Source of the DNA: Gammaproteobacteria bacterium
GTDB lineage: Bacteria; Pseudomonadota; Gammaproteobacteria; GCA-001735895
Reading direction: 5' to 3'
Length of the DNA stretch: 12,055 nt
NCBI GenBank assembly: GCA_015494335.1
Contig: WGBK01000203.1
Location: 1-12,055 of the forward strand
Positions within the stretch are counted from its first letter, which is position 1. Every line of letters begins with the position of its first letter. Under the pieces are notes generated by a model. It did not search any database. It was not told the origin of the DNA and saw only the letters and a list, made by a program, of their open reading frames with translations. Of the stretch, positions 1 through 7,042 are shown piece after piece. The position numbers were made by a program, and so were the translations under genes.

Positions 1-1
1 G

Positions 2-1474
2 AGACAGATCTTCACCCATTACACCGGGCTCTACCCGGATGATCCCGCCCAGGGCGCGGCCATCGCCTTCACCGTGGTGATGCTTGGCGGTGCCTTCCAG
101 ATCCTGTTCGGCATGCTCAAGCTGGGGCGTTTCATCAGCCTGATCCCGCACCCGGTGGTTTCCGGTTTCATGACCGGCATCGGCGTCATCATCATCCTGT
201 TGCAACTGCAACCGTTGATCGGCGCACCCGCGCTGTCGAAACCCATGGCCGCCCTGACCCACTTCCCGGACAGCCTGCAACAGCTGTCGGAGACGGCGCT
301 GGTGCTGTCACTGCTGACCGTGGCCATCATCTTCCTGTTGCCGCAGCGCATCAACCGCATCATCCCCGGCCCCTTGCTGGCACTGATCGGCGGCGCGCTC
401 GGGCTGTATCTCTACAGCGGCGGACAGATCGAAACCCGGACAAGCGGCGACTCCCTGCGCTATCTGATGGCCGGCGCGCCCATCATCGGCGACATACCTT
501 CCGGCTTCCCGGACTTCATCAGCCCGGCATTCCGGGCCGATCTGCTGGTGGACATGATCAAGTCCGGACTGATCCTGGCCGCCTTGGGTTCCATCGATTC
601 GTTGCTGACCTCACTGGTGGCCGACAACATCACCCGTACCTACCACAAGCCCAATCGTGAACTGATCGGCCAGGGTATCGGCAATATCGCCGCTGGCGCC
701 TTCGGCGGCCTGCCCGGTGCCGGGGCCACGATGCGCACCGTGGTCAATGTGCGCGCCGGTGGCCGCACGCCCATCTCGGGTGCTCTGCATGCACTGGTAT
801 TGCTGGCCATCGTGTTGGGGCTGGGGTCACTGGCGTTGTACATACCCAAGGCGGTGCTGGCCGGCATCCTGATCAAGGTGGGCGTGGATATCATCGACTG
901 GGAGTACCTCAAGCAACTACCCAGCGCACCCCGCTCGGGCGTGCTGATCATGCTGACGGTGTTCGGATTGACCGTGTTCGTGGACCTGATCATGGCCGTG
1001 GCCATCGGCATGGTGATGGCCGCCTTCGTGTTCATGCAGCGCATGACCGACCTGCAACTGCAGGCCATGCACATCATCCGTCATCCACAGGACGACCCCG
1101 GCCTGACGCCACGCGAAGCGGAGCTGCTGACCGAGGGCAAGGGACGCATCCTGCTCTACAAGCTGTCCGGACCGCGCAGCTTCACCTCGGCCAAGCACAT
1201 GGTGAAGAAGCTGTCCGAGTTCACCGACTATGACGCGCTGATCCTCGACATGCACGAGGTGACCACCCTGGATTACAGCTCCAGCCGCGCCATCGACGAA
1301 ATCCTCGAAGGCATGGCCCTGTCCGGCCGTCATGCGATCATCACCGGCGCCAGCGCGGAAGTGGATCGCATGCTGGAGAAGCTCAAGGCCAAGCGCCATC
1401 TGCGCGAGAACCACCAGTTCGACGACCGCGAACAGGCCCTGGAAACGGCCCTGACGCTGATCAACGAGGATTAA
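2..1474 (+). CDS. SulP family anion transporter with C-terminal STAS domain (5' partial)
   Basis: This is an inner-membrane anion transporter of the SulP/SLC26 family. The frame is open from base 2, so the N-terminus lies outside the window; about 490 residues are present. Several long hydrophobic segments are visible, for example around bases 140-230, 295-350, 550-640 and 940-1040. The hallmark SulP block at about 590-780 reads GSIDSLLTSLVADN, then NRELIGQG, then GATMRTVVN. A soluble STAS domain follows from about 1140, with the typical strand-and-turn DMHEVTTLDYSSSRA where regulatory STAS domains contact partners. The SIDSLLTS and VADN block resembles, from memory, the bicarbonate transporter branch (BicA-like), but sulfate or another anion is equally possible. 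The gene ends in TAA inside a TTAA shared with the facing trmB stop. Family is sure; substrate is inferred. Confidence 0.93.
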   Translation, partial: RQIFTHYTGLYPDDPAQGAAIAFTVVMLGGAFQILFGMLKLGRFISLIPHPVVSGFMTGIGVIIILLQLQPLIGAPALSKPMAALTHFPDSLQQLSETALVLSLLTVAIIFLLPQRINRIIPGPLLALIGGALGLYLYSGGQIETRTSGDSLRYLMAGAPIIGDIPSGFPDFISPAFRADLLVDMIKSGLILAALGSIDSLLTSLVADNITRTYHKPNRELIGQGIGNIAAGAFGGLPGAGATMRTVVNVRAGGRTPISGALHALVLLAIVLGLGSLALYIPKAVLAGILIKVGVDIIDWEYLKQLPSAPRSGVLIMLTVFGLTVFVDLIMAVAIGMVMAAFVFMQRMTDLQLQAMHIIRHPQDDPGLTPREAELLTEGKGRILLYKLSGPRSFTSAKHMVKKLSEFTDYDALILDMHEVTTLDYSSSRAIDEILEGMALSGRHAIITGASAEVDRMLEKLKAKRHLRENHQFDDREQALETALTLINED

Positions 1475-2166
1475 TCCTCGATACGGCGGAACAGCAGATC
1501 CCAGACGCCGTGCCCGAGGCGCTTGCCGCGGCGTTCGAACTTGGTCTCGGGCCGCCAGGTCGGCTGCGGCGCATAGCCCTGGTCATCGCCCAGATTCTCG
1601 AATCGGGCATCGCCGAGCAGCTCGGCGGCCATGTGTTCGGCGTAGTCCTGCCAGTCGGTGGCCATGTGCAGCAGCCCGCCGGGACGCAGCACGCGCGACG
1701 CCTGGTCGCGAAACTCGGCATTGACGATGCGCCGCTTGTGGTGGCGTTTCTTGTGCCAGGGGTCCGGGAAGTAGAGTTGAATGCGTTCCAGCGAGGCGTC
1801 GGGGATGGCGTCACGCAGGATATCCATGGCGTCATCGGACATCAGGCGCAGGTTGTCGAGGCCGCGGTCGGCGATGCCCCGCAGGCAGTGACCCACTCCC
1901 GGCTCGTGAACCTCGATGCCGATGAAACCGGTTTGCGGGTCGGCCTCGGCCATCTCGAGCAGGGACTCGCCGTTGCCGAAACCGATTTCCAGCACCACGC
2001 CCCGGGCCTGCGGGAACAGTCCGGCCAGATCCAGCAGGGAGCCATCGTGATCGATGCCATACTCGGGCCAGAGCCTCTGCAGAGCCTGCTGCTGCCCCGG
2101 CGTCAGCCGCCCGGCGCGCTTGACGAAGCTGCGGATGCGCCGCCGAGGCGCTGGAGCCTCACTCAC
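1471..2166 (-). CDS. trmB: tRNA (guanine-N7-)-methyltransferase TrmB
   Basis: TrmB uses S-adenosylmethionine to make m7G46 in the variable loop of tRNA, in the cytoplasm. The 231-residue protein has the usual length. Visible motifs in order are the SAM-binding loop LEIGFGNG (residues 59-66), GIEVHEPGV (83-91) with the acidic SAM-ribose contact, the family signature FPDPWHKKRHHKRR (133-146), RPGG (161-164), and the C-terminal TKFERRGKR (208-216) that closes the active site. The start is GTG, preceded by an AGGTG at a suitable distance. It is the last gene of thiS-thiG-trmB, 13 bases after thiG, an order also known from Pseudomonas. Its TAA stop overlaps the stop of the facing SulP gene. Identification is secure. 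Confidence 0.97.
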   Translation of the reverse strand: MSEAPAPRRRIRSFVKRAGRLTPGQQQALQRLWPEYGIDHDGSLLDLAGLFPQARGVVLEIGFGNGESLLEMAEADPQTGFIGIEVHEPGVGHCLRGIADRGLDNLRLMSDDAMDILRDAIPDASLERIQLYFPDPWHKKRHHKRRIVNAEFRDQASRVLRPGGLLHMATDWQDYAEHMAAELLGDARFENLGDDQGYAPQPTWRPETKFERRGKRLGHGVWDLLFRRIED

Positions 2167-2179
2167 TCAGGGCACCTGT

Positions 2180-2968
2180 TCAGTCGATCAGACCGTCGAG
2201 TGGCGACGACGCCGAGGCATAGCGGCGTCGCGGCATGCGCCCGGCAAGGAAGGCTTCGCGTCCGGCCTGAATGGCCTTGTTCATGGCCGCGGCCATCAGT
2301 ACCGGATCGCCGGCGGCTGCGATGGCCGTGTTCATCAGCACGCCGTCGCAACCCAGTTCCATCGCCACCGCTGCGTCGGAAGCAGTGCCGACGCCGGCGT
2401 CAACGATGATCGGTACGCCGGCGTTCTCGACGATCTCGAGAATGTTGTAAGGGTTGCGGATGCCGAGGCCGGAGCCGATCGGCGCCGCCAGCGGCATCAC
2501 CGCGACGCAACCGATATTTTCCAGTTCCTTTGCGATGATCGGATCGTCATTGGTATAGACCATGACATCAAAATCATCCTTCGCCAGCTGTTCGGCTGCC
2601 TTCAGGGTCTCGATGACATTCGGAAACAGGGTCTTCTGGTCCGCCAGCACCTCGAGCTTGACCAGCTTGTGGCCATCAAGCAGTTCGCGCGCCAACTGGC
2701 AGGTGCGTACCGCGTCCTTGACCGTGAAACAGCCCGCGGTATTGGGCAGGATGGTGTAGCGCTCCGGCGGCACCACATCGAGCAGGTTCGGCTCGTCGGC
2801 GTTCTGGCCGATGTTGGTACGGCGGATCGCCACGGTGATGATCTCGGCGCCGCTGGCCTCGGTGGCGCGGCGGGTTTCCTCGAGATCCTTGTACTTGCCG
2901 GAGCCGACCAGCAGTCGGGAGCGGTAGGTCTTGCCGGCGATGGTCAAGGGTTTGGGATCGGTGGACAC
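2180..2968 (-). CDS. thiG: Thiazole synthase ThiG
   Basis: ThiG condenses 1-deoxy-D-xylulose 5-phosphate, dehydroglycine and the sulfur of ThiS thiocarboxylate to make the thiazole phosphate part of thiamin. The protein has 262 residues and a TIM-barrel fold by family. The KLE motif holds the expected Schiff-base lysine (Lys104) next to Glu106. Phosphate-binding and active-site loops are visible as NTAG (76-79), PIGSGLG (163-169), DAGVGTASDAA (190-200) and NTAIA (213-217). The C-terminus MPRRRYASASSPL is also typical. It begins with GTG directly after the thiS TGA (TGAGTG), so translation is probably coupled. ThiO, which supplies the imine substrate, is encoded divergently next door. Confidence 0.98.
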   Translation of the reverse strand: MSTDPKPLTIAGKTYRSRLLVGSGKYKDLEETRRATEASGAEIITVAIRRTNIGQNADEPNLLDVVPPERYTILPNTAGCFTVKDAVRTCQLARELLDGHKLVKLEVLADQKTLFPNVIETLKAAEQLAKDDFDVMVYTNDDPIIAKELENIGCVAVMPLAAPIGSGLGIRNPYNILEIVENAGVPIIVDAGVGTASDAAVAMELGCDGVLMNTAIAAAGDPVLMAAAMNKAIQAGREAFLAGRMPRRRYASASSPLDGLID

Positions 2969-3169
2969 TCAGCCCCCTCCTATAGCATGGATGATTTCGA
3001 TCTTGTCGCCGTCGCGCAGGACGGTCTCGTCGTGGCGCGCGCGCGGGATGATGGACTCGTTGAGTTCCACCGCGATGCGCTTGCCGGTGAGTTCCAGTTG
3101 CGTCAGCAACTGCGTCAGGGTCAGGCCCTCGTCGAGTTCGCGGGTTTCACCGTTTACGGTGATCTGCAT
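2969..3169 (-). CDS. thiS: Sulfur carrier protein ThiS
   Basis: ThiS is a small ubiquitin-like carrier. Its C-terminal glycine is adenylated and converted to a thiocarboxylate, which gives sulfur to ThiG. The sequence ends in AIGGG, providing the required terminal Gly-Gly. It begins MQITVNGETREL, the usual first beta strand. Two in-frame ATG codons exist, at 3175 and 3169. I chose 3169 because GGAG lies only 2 bases before the upstream ATG but 8 bases before this one, and because 66 residues is the normal length. The upstream start would add Met-Ser. No thiF gene for the activating enzyme is in the window. Confidence 0.93.
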   Translation of the reverse strand: MQITVNGETRELDEGLTLTQLLTQLELTGKRIAVELNESIIPRARHDETVLRDGDKIEIIHAIGGG

Positions 3170-3175
3170 GGACAT

Positions 3176-3267
3176 TTCTCCGGGTAGACCTGCTTCGAAC
3201 CGGTGTGCGATTCTACACCAAAAGCGCTATCATGGGACGCTGAAATACCTACCGCTCACGGCCTTCC
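3176..3267. promoter_or_regulatory. Divergent thiS / thiO promoter region
   Basis: This short gap must carry start signals for both thiSG-trmB (minus) and thiO (plus). On the minus strand TAGAAT (3210-3215) is a good -10 candidate, about 40 bases before the ThiS start, but no clear -35 is present. On the plus strand TATCAT (3228-3233) is a fair -10, with a poor -35 (GTGCGA, 3 of 6) 17 bases upstream. The space is too short for a TPP riboswitch on both sides, and I see no THI-box-like element. The assignments are inferred from position and hexamer match only. Confidence 0.35.
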
Positions 3268-4368
3268 ATGACCTCTGTCATTATCGTCGGCGCCGGCGTC
3301 ATCGGCTTGATGACGGCGATCGAACTGCAGCGTGCCGGCGCACGCGTCACCTTGGTCGACCGACAACAGGCCGGCCGAGAATCCTCATGGGCCGGCGGCG
3401 GCATCCTGTCACCACTGTTTCCCTGGCGCTATCCGGACCCGGTCAGCCGTCTCGCCCGCCTGAGCCAAGCTCTCTACCCTCGACTGATCGATGAATTGCG
3501 CCAGGATGTCGATGTCGATCCGGAGTATCTGCCCAGCGGCATGCTGGTGCTGGGAGCTTACGAAGAGGAAGAACCCGAGGCCTGGGCGCGACGCTTCGAG
3601 GTCAACATGCAACCCGTGCAAGGCGACCAGATCCACCAACTTGAACCGGGGCTTGCCGAGGGACACGACCGGGGCTGGTGGTTCCCCGAGGTGCATCAGG
3701 CTCGCAACCCCCGACTGGTCGCACTGCTCCGCGCCTGGATCGAGCAAAGTGATATCGATCTGGTCGAGAACCTCCCTGTCGACTCGATCCGCATCGAGGG
3801 CGGTCGAGCCACCGGCGTCCGTGCCGGTTCCCGGGAACTGAGCGCGGAACGGGTCGTCATCGCCAGCGGCGCCTGGAGCGCCGGTCTGCTCGATCCCCTC
3901 GATTGCACAACCGGAATCGAGCCGGTGCGCGGCCAGATGCTGCTTTTGAAAGCCACACCCGGACAGGTTCAGCGTATCCTCCTGTCCGAAGACCGCTACA
4001 TCATCCCGCGGCGCGACGGCCGCGTGCTGGTCGGCAGCACCACCGAGCGTGTCGGCTTCGACAAGTCGGTCAGTGCCGAAGTGCGCGAATCCCTCGTCGA
4101 CTATGCCCTGCGCACGCTGCCCGGCCTCTCCGACGCCGAAGTGGAACACCACTGGAGCGGTCTGCGCCCCGGCAGCCCCGACGGCATTCCCGCCATCGGC
4201 AAGCATCCGAAAATCGAAGGCCTGTTCATCAACGCCGGTCACTACCGCAACGGCCTGGTCATGGCGCCCGCCTCCGCCCGGCTGCTGACCGATCTTCTGC
4301 TGAAAAGAACCGCCTGTCTCCCCCCTGCCGACTACGCCCCGTGTGACGCAGTTCACAAGAAAAATTAA
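3268..4368 (+). CDS. thiO: Glycine oxidase ThiO (FAD-dependent)
   Basis: ThiO oxidises glycine to iminoglycine with FAD and oxygen, giving hydrogen peroxide. The imine feeds ThiG in thiazole formation. The 366-residue protein opens with the Rossmann dinucleotide loop VGAGVIG (7-13) and the ribose-binding acid Asp31. These are followed by the ThiO-type stretch SSWAGGGILSPL (39-50), and later by GQMLLLK, GLRPGSPDGIPAIG and the C-terminal FAD contact GHYRNGLVMAP. These motifs separate it from DadA-type amino acid dehydrogenases. The ATG at 3268 has no clear Shine-Dalgarno sequence. It is divergent from thiSG, which fits the same pathway. The last codons contain a CRP-like palindrome that may serve the downstream pilus operon. 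Confidence 0.94.
   Translation: MTSVIIVGAGVIGLMTAIELQRAGARVTLVDRQQAGRESSWAGGGILSPLFPWRYPDPVSRLARLSQALYPRLIDELRQDVDVDPEYLPSGMLVLGAYEEEEPEAWARRFEVNMQPVQGDQIHQLEPGLAEGHDRGWWFPEVHQARNPRLVALLRAWIEQSDIDLVENLPVDSIRIEGGRATGVRAGSRELSAERVVIASGAWSAGLLDPLDCTTGIEPVRGQMLLLKATPGQVQRILLSEDRYIIPRRDGRVLVGSTTERVGFDKSVSAEVRESLVDYALRTLPGLSDAEVEHHWSGLRPGSPDGIPAIGKHPKIEGLFINAGHYRNGLVMAPASARLLTDLLLKRTACLPPADYAPCDAVHKKN
4342..4357 (+). promoter_or_regulatory. Perfect CRP/Vfr-type palindrome TGTGA-N6-TCACA
   Basis: The bases read TGTGACGCAGTTCACA, which matches both conserved half-sites of the CRP/Vfr consensus exactly and with the correct 6-base spacing. The site lies inside the last codons of thiO, about 90 bases before the fimT/fimU start. 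Vfr, the Pseudomonas CRP homologue, regulates type IV pili and twitching, so the position makes sense. The TTCACA of the right half (4352-4357) also looks like a -35 (5 of 6) with TACCGT 16 bases downstream as a possible -10. Binding itself is inferred. Confidence 0.5.
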
Positions 4369-4375
4369 GCACTTA

Positions 4376-4384
4376 CCGTTCATC
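4376..4384 (+). promoter_or_regulatory. AlgR-box-like element
   Basis: CCGTTCATC matches the Pseudomonas AlgR core box CCGTTCGTC, as I recall it, at 8 of 9 positions. It lies between the CRP-like site and the first minor pilin gene. In P. aeruginosa the response regulator AlgR controls the equivalent fimU-pilVWXY1Y2E operon. A nine-base match with one mismatch is weak by itself; context is the main support. Confidence 0.35.
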
Positions 4385-4429
4385 CGGACAAACCGGAATC
4401 CCGTCTCCAGAAGGATGAAATCCTTCATC
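4383..4429 (+). other. Leader hairpins upstream of the minor pilin operon
   Basis: TCCGG-ACAAA-CCGGA (4383-4397) can form a 5-bp hairpin. GAAGGAT-GAA-ATCCTTC (4410-4426) can form a 7-bp stem that competes with GATGAA-ATCC-TTCATC (4414-4429). No run of T follows, so these are not typical terminators for thiO. They may shape the 5' leader of the operon mRNA, or be chance. No function is shown. Confidence 0.25.
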
Positions 4430-4449
4430 AGTCACCTAGGATGCACACT

Positions 4450-4962
4450 ATGAAAAAAGCCCAGCAAAATGCTTTCACCTTGCTCGAACTGATGGCAACC
4501 CTTGCGATTGTCGTCATTTTTTCCATGTTTGCCCTCCCGAGCATGTCCGAATTCATCAAGAACGAAAGACTGACGACCCAGATCAACAGTCTGGTCGCCA
4601 GCCTCCAGCGCGCCCGCAGCGAAGCGATTCTGCGTCACCTTCCGGTCACGATTTGCAGCAGCAACGGCACGGCCTGCACCGATGGCAACTGGCAGGACGG
4701 CTGGATCGTGTTCGTCGATGTCAATGGCAATGCATCGGTCGACGCGGGAGATGAAATCCTGCAGGTTCAGGCACAGCTCAACGGAGCCACCAATCTCGGC
4801 AGCAGCTCCGGGGATACCCGCATCGTGTATGACAGTCGCGGCTTCACTCCCAACACCAACCTGACCTTTTCACTCTGTGACGACCGGGGCAGCAGCTACG
4901 GCAAGTCCATATCCATCAGCAATACCGGTCGTGTGACCCGGGGAGGAGCCGTGACATGCTGA
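4450..4962 (+). CDS. fimT: Type IV minor pilin, FimT/FimU (GspH-like)
   Basis: This is the first minor pilin of the operon, in the position of P. aeruginosa fimU. The class III leader and hydrophobic helix read QQNA/FTLLELMATLAIVVIF, with Phe at +1 and Glu at +5 (E13), followed by a GspH/FimT-type globular domain. It probably joins PilV, PilW, PilX and PilE in the priming complex of the type IV pilus. The residue before the cleavage site is Ala8 rather than the usual Gly. Two ATG codons exist, at 4441 and 4450. The AGG at 4438-4440 touches the first but is 9 bases from the second, so the second is preferred (170 residues). Four cysteines in the globular part could form two disulfides. The gene overlaps pilV by 7 bases. 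FimT versus FimU naming is uncertain. Confidence 0.88.
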   Translation: MKKAQQNAFTLLELMATLAIVVIFSMFALPSMSEFIKNERLTTQINSLVASLQRARSEAILRHLPVTICSSNGTACTDGNWQDGWIVFVDVNGNASVDAGDEILQVQAQLNGATNLGSSSGDTRIVYDSRGFTPNTNLTFSLCDDRGSSYGKSISISNTGRVTRGGAVTC

Positions 4963-5441
4963 AGAATTCACGCCTCAACCAGCAGGGGCTGTCGCTGCTC
5001 GAAGCCATGATTGCCCTGGTCATCATCTCGGTCGGCCTGCTGGGTATCGCCGCTTTGCAGATCAATGCCCTGAAACAGAACAACAGCGCCTACTGGCACA
5101 GCAAGGCGGTTTGGATCGCCCATGACATGGCCGAGCGCATGCGCGCCAACAGCAGCGTCACCAACGACTATGTCGGCATCGACACCAATAATGCCTATGC
5201 CCAGGATTGTGGAACAGCAGCCTGCACGCCTGCCGCCATGGTGACAGCCGATGCTGCCGAGTGGAAGGCCATGGTCGAAACCCTGCCTTCAGGCCGCGGA
5301 ATCATCCGCAGCCCCGTTGCCGGCGAAACCGAGATCGCGGTCATGTGGGACGACGAGGGTACCGGCGCAACCGGCACCAATTGCGGCAACAATCCCAGCG
5401 TGGACCTGACCTGTTACACCATCACCCTGAGCACGCCATGA
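4956..5441 (+). CDS. pilV: Type IV minor pilin PilV
   Basis: PilV is a minor pilin of the type IVa pilus tip and priming complex. It starts MLKNSRLNQQG with the prepilin peptidase site after Gly11. LSLLEAMIALVIISVGLLGI follows, with Glu at +5 and the long PilV-type hydrophobic helix. The LLGIAALQ stretch continuing into AERMRAN is typical of the PilV family. The protein has 161 residues. A strong GGGAGGAG at 4941-4948 lies within fimT, 7 bases before the ATG. The start overlaps the fimT stop and the end overlaps pilW (ATGA). Four cysteines occur in the C-terminal domain. Confidence 0.92.
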   Translation: MLKNSRLNQQGLSLLEAMIALVIISVGLLGIAALQINALKQNNSAYWHSKAVWIAHDMAERMRANSSVTNDYVGIDTNNAYAQDCGTAACTPAAMVTADAAEWKAMVETLPSGRGIIRSPVAGETEIAVMWDDEGTGATGTNCGNNPSVDLTCYTITLSTP

Positions 5442-6475
5442 ACATGCCTACATCCATCAAACAACAACAGGGCCTCTCCCTCATCGAACTGATGGTGGCG
5501 CTGGTCATCAGCGTCTTCCTGCTCGGGGGCGTGGTTCAGGTGTACACCGCCAACAAGTCGACCTATCGATTCTCCGAGGCCATGTCGAGAATCCAGGAAA
5601 ATGCCCGCTATTCCCTGGATACAATGGCCCGAGACCTGCGCATGGCCGGTTTCTGGGGTTGCGCCACCTTCGATCCGAGTAATCCTTCGAACATTCAGAA
5701 CAACTTGGACAACACCAGCGCGGACTATGACCCGGTCCTTCATGATTTCGTTAACCAACCACCGGTTTCGGGTTCGGAAAACGACGGACTGAACGGTTCC
5801 GACAGCATCCGCGTTCGCGGCAGCCAGCCGGGGCAGGCCAATGTGCTTCCCCCCTACAACTCACCGACCTCGGCGCAGATATTCATCAACCAGGCCGATT
5901 TCGTGCAGCCTGGCGACATTGCCCTGCTCACCAACTGCAAGGGTGCCGACATCTTCCAGGTCACCAACACCACCAATGGCGGTGGCGCGGCCAAACAATC
6001 CGTCATTCACAACTCTGGCGTGGGCTCCCCCGGAAACAGTGCGGGGGCCGGCGGCTGCCCGGGCGCAAACCCGAACTGCCTGTCGCAGACCTACGGCGGA
6101 GACTCATCCCTGCTCAAGCTGCAGAGTGTCCGCTACTACATTGCGGCCGGAGCCAGCGGTGAACCCGCCCTGTGGCGCAATGTAAATGGACAGGACCAGG
6201 AGTTGGTCGACGGTGTCGAAGAATTGCAGATCCTCTATGGCATCAACACCAATAATGCCACCACGGCACCCAATCAGTATGTCACCAGCAACAATGTCGT
6301 GAACTGGAACCAGGTCGTGGCCGTCCGCATCATGCTGCTGCTGCGCTCACCGGACAATGTAAACCTGGATGCACCCCAGACCTATCGTTTCAACAGCACC
6401 AATCGGGTGGCTCCGGACAATCGACTGCGCCAAGTCATCTCGACCACGGTCGCCCTGCGAAACAAGATTCCCTGA
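5438..6475 (+). CDS. pilW: Type IV minor pilin PilW
   Basis: PilW is the larger minor pilin that works with PilV, PilX and PilY1 in pilus assembly. The leader MNMPTSIKQQQG is followed by LSLIELMVALVISVFLLGGV, with Glu at +5. The family-typical helix continuation (SEAMSRIQENARYSLDTMAR) and LRMAGFWGC come next. The ATG at 5438 overlaps the pilV stop as ATGA. The frame is open further upstream, but that part is only the shadow of pilV in another frame and has no pilin leader. This gives 345 residues, normal for PilW. The C-terminal part contains VEELQILYGI, typical of PilW. Confidence 0.92.
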   Translation: MNMPTSIKQQQGLSLIELMVALVISVFLLGGVVQVYTANKSTYRFSEAMSRIQENARYSLDTMARDLRMAGFWGCATFDPSNPSNIQNNLDNTSADYDPVLHDFVNQPPVSGSENDGLNGSDSIRVRGSQPGQANVLPPYNSPTSAQIFINQADFVQPGDIALLTNCKGADIFQVTNTTNGGGAAKQSVIHNSGVGSPGNSAGAGGCPGANPNCLSQTYGGDSSLLKLQSVRYYIAAGASGEPALWRNVNGQDQELVDGVEELQILYGINTNNATTAPNQYVTSNNVVNWNQVVAVRIMLLLRSPDNVNLDAPQTYRFNSTNRVAPDNRLRQVISTTVALRNKIP

Positions 6476-6488
6476 CAGGTACAAAACC

Positions 6489-7022
6489 ATGAAGAACCAT
6501 TATTCCAAGAACGGCCAGCAACAAGGTTTTACCCTGATCATGAGTCTGGTGATCCTCGTCATCCTGACGGTGCTCAGCCTGTCCTCGATGCAGAGCACAC
6601 GCCTGGAAACCGCAATGGCCGGCAACATGCGTGAATCCGACCTGGCTTTCCAGGCCGCCGAAATGGGCCTGGATTCCGGAGAGAATTATGTCGAGACCGT
6701 AACCACGTCGAAGACCGATTTCAATGACCTCAATGGCCTGTATTCGGAAGCAACCATCGACCCGGATTATTTCGACGAGGCCAGCTGGTCCATCAGTCAG
6801 AGCGCCTCGGTCAGCCTGTCCCAGCTCTATGTCCAGCCGCAATTCATCGTCAAATACCTGGGCGACCGTTCGCAGAATGAGGCAGCCAAGGTCAACATCG
6901 GCGGTTATGGCAGCTCCCAACCCGGCATCACCGTATCCAACTTCCGTATCACCTCTCGTGGTGTTGGACAAACCAACTCCGCGCCGCGCCTGGTGCAATC
7001 TTATTACGGCAAGGAATTCTGA
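6489..7022 (+). CDS. pilX: Type IV minor pilin PilX
   Basis: PilX is a minor pilin that connects to PilY1 at the pilus tip complex. The start is the ATG at 6489, with AGG 9 bases before it and a 13-base gap after pilW; the earlier open frame overlaps pilW and lacks a leader. The leader ends QQQG, then FTLIMSLVILVILTVLSL. Position +5 is Met, not Glu, and PilX_N-type proteins generally lack this Glu. The family block RLETAMAGNMRESDLAFQAAE follows directly. The mature C-terminus ends in RLVQSYYGKEF, and there are no cysteines, unlike the other pilins here. Length is 177 residues. Confidence 0.9.
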   Translation: MKNHYSKNGQQQGFTLIMSLVILVILTVLSLSSMQSTRLETAMAGNMRESDLAFQAAEMGLDSGENYVETVTTSKTDFNDLNGLYSEATIDPDYFDEASWSISQSASVSLSQLYVQPQFIVKYLGDRSQNEAAKVNIGGYGSSQPGITVSNFRITSRGVGQTNSAPRLVQSYYGKEF

Positions 7023-7042
7023 GTCACTCAGAGGAAACGATC

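Noticed and set aside
1510..2409. Plus-strand open frame of 299 codons opposite trmB
   Set aside because: It is a shadow of trmB and part of thiG; no conserved motif.
2054..3187. Plus-strand open frame of 377 codons opposite thiG and thiS
   Set aside because: It is a shadow of thiSG; the product is Gly, Asp and Arg rich without domain features.
4383..4397. Hairpin TCCGG-ACAAA-CCGGA as a terminator for thiO
   Set aside because: The stem is only 5 bp and no T-run follows.
3409..4428. Minus-strand open frame of 339 codons opposite thiO
   Set aside because: It is the shadow of thiO, whose FAD motifs are certain; no motif or ribosome site supports it.
5207..5437. N-terminal extension of PilW from an upstream ATG
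   Set aside because: The extension overlaps pilV out of frame, is Arg and His rich, and would bury the pilin leader. The ATGA overlap start is the expected one.
5188..6260. Same 14-base string ACACCAATAATGCC in pilV and pilW as a possible repeat
   Set aside because: There are only two copies, both encoding Asn-rich loops, with no flanking symmetry; best explained by similar codon use.
6369..6488. N-terminal extension of PilX from an ATG inside pilW
   Set aside because: It lies in another frame of pilW and would put about 50 residues before the prepilin cleavage site; the ATG at 6489 has a ribosome site.
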